From Melastoma dodecandrum (Eukaryota > Streptophyta > Magnoliopsida > Myrtales > Melastomataceae), in assembly GCA_029817715.1 (NCBI GenBank), contig JARUPY010000008.1:169334-233333 (forward strand): a stretch of DNA of 64,000 nt, given 5' to 3'. Position numbers and translations under genes: made by a program. Positions 55,752 through 64,000 of this stretch are shown piece by piece (the stretch's first letter is position 1; the number at the start of each line of letters is the position of its first letter). The notes below the pieces were generated by a model that saw nothing but the letters and a program-made list of their open reading frames with translations, was not told the DNA's origin and did not search any database.

Positions 55752-58700
55752 TTAATCTTCTTCGGATTCATCCGACTCGGAACCCGAGTCGTTTCCCAAG
55801 GGGTTCAACCCCGTATCTCTTGCATTGCCTAAGTCTACATTTTGTTCGGATTCAGCATATCCTCCACTCCATTGGTGGCGATACCATTATCTGATGAATC
55901 AACCCCATCATCATCGCTCGTTGCCGGCGAATCCTTAGCCCAACCATTATATGCACCAGCAGTATCTGCTTCCTCGTCATCCCAATGCTCTCTGCCATTT
56001 TCATATTCCTTCACCCCATTATTATCAGATTCGGCTGCACCCTCTTCACTGTTGCTGTTCTCAGCCGTTTCCACGTGTAACGGACTCTTTTGGGGATTCC
56101 TGTTCCATCCCCTGGTCAAAGATGTCCTAGGCCTCTTAGTCTCATGTAGATGACTCGGCAACTTTTCCTCCACAGATCTATTTTCTACCATTCTCTTCCT
56201 CACGGTTCTGCGACCCCTCACTAAACTCGCTCCTCCTGGCATTTTTCTTTGTCCCTGCTGCAGCTTTCGCCCCTGATCTGAATTGTCGATATACCTCCCA
56301 ATTTTTCTTCTAGACGAACAAGATTTAGGGCCAGAATTTTGCTTTTGGAACTTACTACTGTTGCTTCGGTCACCGCCAGAAAGTCGCCGTTTTTTACCAT
56401 TGCTACGGCTTTTCCTGAGCTCAACAGACGGTTCTTTCAACTGTACATCCTGGTCACTCTCCCATAATTCTTTTTCCTCGAGCTTACTGGAGGCGTGCCT
56501 CGGGAGGACCTTCTATGAGATAATAAACACAACAAACATTTAATTGCATGTTATGAAGATTGAGAAAATGAAGTTCAATAAGATACAGATGTTCAGAACA
56601 ATCTAGCAATGAAATCAGGCCACAAGCTGCAATTATCAGTAGCAAGAACTCTAGACTAGACAGAACTCCAAAACAGGATGAAACTTTGATATTATCAAAA
56701 CTGCAATAAATTGACAGAAGAGGTTCACAATAACTCACAATGTAATCCTTGATGGTCTTATCATCGCATGGCTCAGATTTCTCTTGCATCATGTAACCAA
56801 TAGATGAGTCCAGCTCAAAAAGCCGTAAAGCAACTGCAGCAATTGTTCGTGGTATCCATGGAAGCATGGGGACAGAATCATTGCTTCCGTCCTCATCTAC
56901 GGAGCCCTTAACCAAGCCCAACAAGTCCCTTGTCGTCTCAAATTCATCTGATAGGAAATTGGGCCTCACAACACCCTCAAGTGAAGTCAAACACTGCATG
57001 AGTATGAAGAAGCCAGTCAGCTCAGTTGGCGCTAACATAATCCCACAAAAGCTGTAAGTAATTTTTTTCTTCTTTCTTTAAAGAGCCTATCGAAAGAAAC
57101 TTCATTAATGAAAGCATGGCACGTGGATACAATGGACTGCCAACATCTAAACCTAGAAGCTAAACAAAACAGTCTTGAAGGGAACCTCATCAACTCCAAT
57201 ACAAATAACTTCTTTTTGTGTACATACCTGCAGGAGCTGCTCAGGTGATAATGCAGCCATCAATCTCATACCCCAAGAATTTCGACGGTCATCATTCCAG
57301 AGTGACCTAAGAGCCTCAGGAGGAATGGAAGCCTATGGAAGAGAAGCAAACGCTTGTGGTGTCAGTTCTTATGCTCGAAATAACAGTTCCCTTAACCAAT
57401 GATAACACCAAGAAAAAATTCAGATTCAGGGAAACCAACCTCCATTGTTGCCAGAAGCCATTTGGCCAATCTTATTCCTAAGGGAAGAGAAGAATCTACA
57501 GTCTGAAGTCTCTCATGGTTCAATTTGCTTTTATCTTCACATTTGACAATATGGTTTGAGAGCTCTCCATCCGTTCGAAATGTCTGATGACAAGAACCAC
57601 AATGGGCATTACTATGGAAATACGTACTGAGACAAGTCTCACAGATGGCTAAAAGCTGTTGACACCTAGGCATTCCAATTTTTTTAGCACGCAGTGAGAA
57701 TGAATTACAGCATTCTTTCCATATCCACTTTTCAAATTCTCGGTATCTTTTTGAAGCAGCCTTTTTTTCCCATGCATTGCGGCCAAGCTGAATCCTTAGA
57801 GATGATGGTGTATCTAAGGTATCGGATGTTGAAGTGTAGATTGCACTACAGGGACTTCCAAAACTGTTACAATATTCAGGACTGGTGTCCATTTTCCCGA
57901 GTTCTCTTTTGACAGATAAATCCACAGGGTATGCATTAGCATGTTGAAAGTTCTTCCTTACACTTTCCTTGAAAATACCCTGGACCTTTAGTAGCATTAT
58001 ACGCAAATGTGATTCTCTCAACCCCCGAACATCCAAAGACATCAGCAGGGCATCAAAAGCCTACCAAAGAAACATAAAATAATCCACATTATTCAGCCAA
58101 AACAGCCAATGTAGATTAAAAAGGAAACTAAAAGGATGGAAACAGTAAAAAGGGTGTAAAAGCATAAAAGGCTCCACGAACAAAAACAGTCCCTGGGAAT
58201 CTTAACCAGTTTTAGTTATTTTACTAGATGATTGCATTGGATTGTCAATATTCTTTAAACATCAGATAAACAACTATATACAGTGATAGATGGAAAATTA
58301 GAGTCAACAACAAATTATACAAAGAATGTTTTCTTTGAAAACTAAAAAGAAACAGAATGTAGCAACCAAAAAATTGTGAGTTGACAATTAACACATCTAC
58401 TAACATACAAAGGAGCTATAATTGACTAATGGAGGAGAAAAGGACAACTTAACGCATGTCAGCACAAGAGCTGTTTGAAATTATTTTTGACAAGATGAGA
58501 GCTATGTAAAGAGAAAAATCAGAAGTTTCTGCAGATAACAGGACTTTAATTACCTCTATAGTATCAATAAGCTTCCAAGAACCATCTTCAAGTTCAACAA
58601 ATATCCTCCCAGAAGCAGGATCGTTCTTTGAGGCAGAGGTAATAAACTGCCAATATCTATTTCGTCTACGATCTTCACCAAGAGGTAAGGACCTGTATGC

Positions 58701-61700
58701 ATAGATTTCTTCTGCTCTTTGGGAAATGTAGGACTTCAAATGAAAACCTTGACCTTTTCGAGAATAATGCCATTCTGCATGGACAAGCTATCTGGACCAT
58801 AAAGCAGGATCCTGGGTGGCTGAGTGCATCCCATTCCCAGTTCCCCTGTTGTTAACATCATTGCACCCCACCTGCTGCCCCATCAATAATTTTCCATCGT
58901 CTGCAGTGCTTAAATTACATTTATTATCACCATTCTCTGCCAGAATCTGTCCACGAATTTGAAGGCCCTCAATAGCTTCACCTCTACTCTCCATAATAGA
59001 AGATGCATCTACCTTGGAGAGGAACTCCTCCTTACACTCGAGATTTATCCAGCTGGGCCTCTACCAAACATTTGCTTTTTGAGGGTACTGGCCACTTCCA
59101 ATCGGTCCTATAAGATAGAACACAAACTATGAGAGAAAGAAAAGGAGCTGCTCCGGGACCTGGGTTTTAAAGAGGAAAAGATATCTATACCTCTAGAACA
59201 GATCGAATGGAATTCCCTTCATTTGCAATACCAATTAAAGCAACGAGAGCAGTGAGACGCTCCTGAAACACTCAGATGAGCATAGTCTCCCTCTGTAAGC
59301 CCATAAACCCATGACTCACCAGACCTGCTCTCCCCTGTGCCTGTACTTTCTTCAATTTCTCCACCATCATCACAAACAGCAACTTGTTCAGCTGCAGCTT
59401 TTGGATAATTGAAATCATGCAGACATGAAGCGGTTATATTCTCCTCATCCTCATTCCGCAAATTTTGGATATGATTCGGACTGAACTCCTTTTCAGGTTC
59501 CAGAATAAAATTAGACTGAGCAGAATGATCCACATCATTATTTGAATTTGAAATAGTGGCCAAATCATCAACTTGAAAGATCCTCATCAATGTCACCTTC
59601 AGATTCTTCGTCTCTTCCTCCATCATCCTCTCGCTCCATTTCCTCAGCCACTTCACCACCATCACCATCTTCTCCTTCCAAAATACCATTTTCAAACATT
59701 TTGATCTTCTTTCTAGCTTCTGAGAGGATTGATTCAGCATCAGCCGGATCTTTCCTATAAGAACCACGTACACGATAGGTCGAAGGAGCTAATTCTTTCA
59801 AAAAGTTTGACATCTCTTGTCAAAGCGGACTGAGATGGAAGCTTCCGGACTCTTGCTTGTTGACAGGTCTCGTAGTCCAGATTTCTTTCAACAAAAGATT
59901 TAGTCCAGACTACAATGGCATTGAAAGTAAAGCATGCTCATATTTAACTTACAAAAGCAGAAAGTCACCTGAATCTTATCAGCCCATTGTATAAACATTT
60001 CAATCCTTTGCCTCCCTCAAGTGATAGAACATGAAAAAGCTGCAAACTTTACTGTTCCTGGGGTTTTTAAACGGTGTCTTGATTTTCTAGGAGCTAATAA
60101 ACCCCTCTCTCTCATAATAGAAAAGTGCCTCTGCAGCTGCTGACCACTGCGTAAAAGTGTCGATAACGTACTTGCAATCTTTAACCTTACAATAATAGTC
60201 AGTAGAACACTTTAGAAAAATGGCTTAATGCTTGACTATAGAAGATTAGTCTAAGCAGACAACTCAAACAATATTGGGGAAAAAAAAAGAAAGGAACGGA
60301 AAGAAAGTAAGTTACAACAAAAGAGATGAATGAAACCTCATCTTTCCCTTTCATGGTAGGCTCTTCAATGCACTTTTTCAAGTGAGGCCCAAATCCAGCA
60401 GAAAGAGCCAGTGCCTAAAGATTTCAGGCCATGTCACTGGATTTAAGTGCTTCTGCCACTTGCAAATGCCAAAACCCCAAGCAAAATGCCTAACGCGAAA
60501 ATAACCCACATATAGTGATCTCATTGAAAAACCATTTAAAACAGTCCCAGTAATTAAACACAAGCACAATACGACTCACTCCATTGGACGATCTGAGGAT
60601 GACCACCATCAGGATTGGCAACACTATTTCTGGTTCATCCCCGAGGAAGATGCAGGTGTTCGGATTTGACATCTTCAATATCCTTGACGATTGACTGAAG
60701 AAGAGCAATTCTTACTTCACTCAGCAACCTAGGAATCCTACAAAGAGAAGGCCCCACCAACATTTGACAATTTATCACATAATAATTTTGGGCGCAAGAC
60801 AAAACAAACATTGATCTTCCACTATTATCAAATGCAGAATCTTCAACAGTGAAATTTTCTTGGTTTTTGTACTCTGTTAGACCATATAACAAATAGAAAA
60901 AGAAAATTATTTCACTAAAGAATGAACAGGGTAAAAGCATAATTATAATTTGAAAAAAAAAAACCCATCTTTTTACAAGGAAAATGGATAAACTTCAATG
61001 AGTCTGCTAATTCAATGTACAGCATAAACCAGGAACGACTTCCTTACATAATCGTGAAATGCTTGAACAAACTCATCAATGGTAAAAGGCCACAAACCAA
61101 GGACGTCGGGCGAACGTAATCAAGAATCTCAAGCCTGCAAAAATCAAACACATCAGCCGGTAACCTTTTTTAATTACTTTTTTTACGATGAAATTTAAAG
61201 GTTAGCACTGAGGAAAAACAATGCCTTCCATGTTAATGCAAATGAATCCAAACAGCTGACATAAAGGATTATAAAAGGCAAGTAGACCTATTAGAGTAGA
61301 GCAGAAAATCTAAGCTATTAGGCATACTGTGACAATATTGCTTCAATTTTATGACTTAAATATTCAGTTAAGGACCTCATCAAATCAACCTGAATTATAG
61401 CTAATCTTTATTTTCTCGGCTAAAGTACCCAGATGATTATCAGTGTTCAGTCTCCAGTTATTATGGATTGGTTTTTCCAGTGAAAAATCCACCTAATATA
61501 ACTTTACCCATTAGGAGATTTCCCAATGTTCTCCTCTGAGGTTGATCCAAGGATGAACACAAAATGGTTTTCTTAAGTTGAACAGTTGGTCCAGGGAAGA
61601 ACAACTCAGTGAAATCTGGAGTAAAACAAAAATCCCGATCAACAAGGAACAAACCATAAACATGCATTAAATTGAAACCATCCAAATCAAGCAAACCAAA

Positions 61701-62800
61701 ATGAACAACTTGAGGATGGCCTAACAAGAAAAGAAATAAATTACAGCACTAAAAAGTTCTACACTCAATTAAAATGATACAAGTGAGGGAACATCTAATG
61801 TCATAGCAAAAAAAGTTGTAATTTGGTATACAGGAAGACCAAAGTCATAAAAGATTCAGAAAAAAGGATAATTCATAAAACCTAAGCAGTGTAATGAAAC
61901 TAAAACTAGGTTTTACAGGAGCCAGGAAATTACTTATTCACTTTGATTTCAACTTTTCCTTGTTGTTGCTTTTCAGGAAAGTGACTATCCAAACAGAATA
62001 AACTGAACTTCTTATCTTGATAGCATCCCAGTGGAGCAAACAGTCATTAAATTAGGTTAAGAAAGAAACATATTGTAGTAGTCATGACATATTTTGGCAA
62101 ACACACGATTCACCTTTAACAAAATCAAGGATTCTGTTAATGTGGCGTGATCCAGTTGAATCATGGAGGATTAATCCCCTGTTTGAAGATAGCAACCTCC
62201 ATCAGGCTCCAAGTTGTTCATCTTCCATGAGCTCCATGGATTCTTTAAGCGATTTTGCGAGCAGTGGCCTTTTCCATAGCAGCTTTCCGCCTCTCTTCTT
62301 CTCTTTCTCGACGAAGTTCTTCCTTTTGCTTCCTTTTCTCAGCCTGTCAAAGAAATCCAAGTCACCATCAAAACAAGGCTATGAATAACTACCAAAAGAG
62401 GGAAGGTGAGAGAACATCATCGTGAACCAATCATTCACGGTTAAATACTTTGATGGTTTCTCCCTGTAAAGGCTTCTCATGTCTTTCCATTTCTAGCTTT
62501 TGCTCTCGCAGCAGCTTCTCTTCCTCCCGCTGCTTTTCTCGCATTTAATCTCTCTTCTTCCTTCCGTCGATCACGGTTATATCTCTACCAAATTTTTCTT
62601 CAATAGTTCTGCGGTATACACACAATACTCTGATTCAAATTTTATCAGGGATACTGACTATCCAAACAAAACTAAAAATTACTGAAAAAATACAGCTGTA
62701 AACCTTCTGTCTCTAAAACAGTTTCTTTCTCCAGAGTTTTGCGAGCACATTACTCCTGTGCTTCAACTTCCCTGGCACCTAGGCCATCATCATTCTGCAA
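55752..62800 (-). pseudogene. RLT-type homeobox-DDT chromatin-remodelling subunit, partly decayed
   Basis: The 3' half is well preserved: 58554 to about 58745 (EEIYAYRSLPLGEDRRRNRY), 57440-58060, 57228-57332, 56739-56993 and 55752-56512. Those with both ends fixed join in phase; the last is Arg/Lys/Ser-rich and ends in an acidic tail. Further upstream the RLT regions are recognisable but broken: LAPSTYRVRGSYRKDPADAE near 59780, FAWGFGICKWQKHLNPVTWP near 60470, and a DDT-region stretch VLGLWPFTIDEFVQAFHDY near 61060. The charged helix KEELRREREEERRKAAMEKA is near 62310. One-base shifts occur near 59265, 59578, 60412, 60627 and 62547, with a TAA at 62750-62752. No homeobox is found to 64000. 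RLT proteins partner ISWI in nucleosome spacing. Confidence 0.75.
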
Positions 62801-64000
62801 GAACTTAAAATGAGCCAAAATCAAGGATGTTTCATAAACCGACGAATTCAAAAGGTACCCTGTGTATCTAAATGCATGCCAAGGCAGCATCAAAGATTAA
62901 TTTTACTGTTCAGCAATGGCAATAGAATTTTCCAGATGTCCTGGTACCTCTAGACTAACCATTCCAATTTCACCAGATGATTCCCTTTGACGACGTGGAT
63001 GAATCATATCTGGAATGGAGACGAAAAATTGCTACCGCCTTATCTTCTTGAGAGATGGCTGCAAACCACGTGATGGGATGAACCTTGGAACCCTATGTAC
63101 ATGATAGTTTCTCATTTTCATGAGTCAGCATGAGGCCTTCTGGAAGTAGGGCCATCAAACTGCTGCATCGCGGGCAATGTGACTGGGATGCCTGACCAGG
63201 CAAAGAATATCTACTGGCTTCCTGAAAAGTTTACTGGTATCTACCATATAAGATCTCTCATCAGCTCTGGGTGGAGATCAAGCACCAGAGAAAGTTTAAA
63301 CGATTTAGTATTTCTGAAAGGAGCAGATATCTGACAACACTATAAAGATTCAGTATAGGCCAAATTCATTCCCAAGCTGCAACCTATGACAAGATTCAAG
63401 TTAATTTTGGTGTCATCCGGGAGGTTTATTCGTCCACAGAATAGGAATAAATATCAAAAGAAAACAATTTCATGTGCCCACTTTACCAGTGAGAAAAAAA
63501 GAAATTGCAATAAGATCTGAGTAGGCTTCGGTAAAAATGAAAATACAAGAACCTTAAACTGACAAAAATGAAATATCACACTCTTTCTACAAGACAAGCT
63601 TAACCAATCTAGAGAGACAACGCAGACAATGTTTCAGGATAACAAACCTTTATTTGACATGGAATCTCTATCGAGCCTTATTCTTTGCCATCCACATAGT
63701 TTCCCGTCGTAAAGAATGCGTGGATAGTTGATGCTACTCCATTGCCACTATTCATATTTCACAAAATAGTAAATAAACTACTAACATTTAGACATCAAAG
63801 CAATGTAACCCAGTTTATTAATATAAGCTCCTCCACGCCTAATTTGGTACACATCAAAGATACACAGGAGTGACATGAGTTCTTCGAACTTGATGGAGAG
63901 AAAGCCGCAGCCCACATACACCATGATGCAGTTGAAGGGCTTACATTTGACGACAATACAAGGAGAAAAAAGAATCCATGCAAAGGACAGATTCATACTT
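62801..64000. other. Right-hand end of the window, no gene recognised
   Basis: This should hold the N-terminal part of the RLT-like gene, including its homeobox. I cannot find the WFCHRRLKDKK-type recognition helix here. A 71-codon minus frame at 63781-63996 has no family features. The missing part may be lost, or lie beyond 64000 after a long intron. Confidence 0.35.

Overview
The window is nuclear DNA of a flowering plant. The evidence is spliced genes with GT-AG introns of about 75-1000 bp, plant-only families (alpha-expansin, MUCI70, VQ protein, AP2/ERF factor, NFD6, CYP73A), a chloroplast-targeted ribosomal protein, a PHO2 gene with miR399 target sites in its leader, and a 12.8-kb Ty3/gypsy retrotransposon. 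The GC-rich coding ends of the ERF, VQ and uS5c genes would fit a monocot or early-diverging angiosperm, but that placement is weak.

Region 1 (1-17 kb) is a dense gene block: the 3' end of a receptor-like kinase (+), an alpha-expansin (+), a tetraspanin-19/TOM2A-like gene (-), a small Cys-rich plant protein (+), tRNA-Val(UAC) (+), PHO2/UBC24 (-, coding 6374-9548, leader to about 10.9 kb with three miR399 sites) and MUCI70 (-, nine exons). For the recognised genes I checked exon lengths and phases across every splice junction. Together they touch cell-wall loosening, wall polysaccharide synthesis and phosphate homeostasis, but nothing suggests an operon-like relation.

Region 2 (18.7-26.3 kb) holds an intron-containing eIF3d pseudogene with several stops and frameshifts, an intact single-exon VQ-motif gene, and plastid ribosomal protein uS5c (-). 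PHO2, MUCI70, VQ and RPS5 are neighbours of the same kind in two duplicated Arabidopsis blocks, as far as I recall.

Region 3 (26.3-42.1 kb) is a cinnamate 4-hydroxylase (CYP73A) pseudogene whose last exon is split by an LTR retrotransposon. The target-site duplication is GGAGG at 26384-26388 and 39210-39214, and the missing last codons of the P450 lie on the far side at 26328-26383. The element belongs to the Tat branch (two RNase H domains, aspartic protease, DDE integrase). Between integrase and 3' LTR it carries an antisense, multi-exon gene for a plant-mobile-domain protein with a basic linker and a coiled-coil tail. A hAT-like element with TIRs and an 8-bp target duplication sits about 70 bp upstream of the dead CYP73A.

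Region 4 (42.3-43.6 kb) is an array of related imperfect palindromes. Region 5 (45-64 kb) contains an EAR-type ERF repressor (+), an NFD6-like gene (-), a small unidentified ORF (-), a decayed short LTR element using the same primer-binding site as the large one, a DnaJ type-II tandem pair (first copy dead, second intact), and a long, partly decayed RLT-type homeobox-DDT gene (-). Four of the recognised genes are broken. Many of the lesions are one-base homopolymer indels, so assembly error is a competing explanation for some of them.
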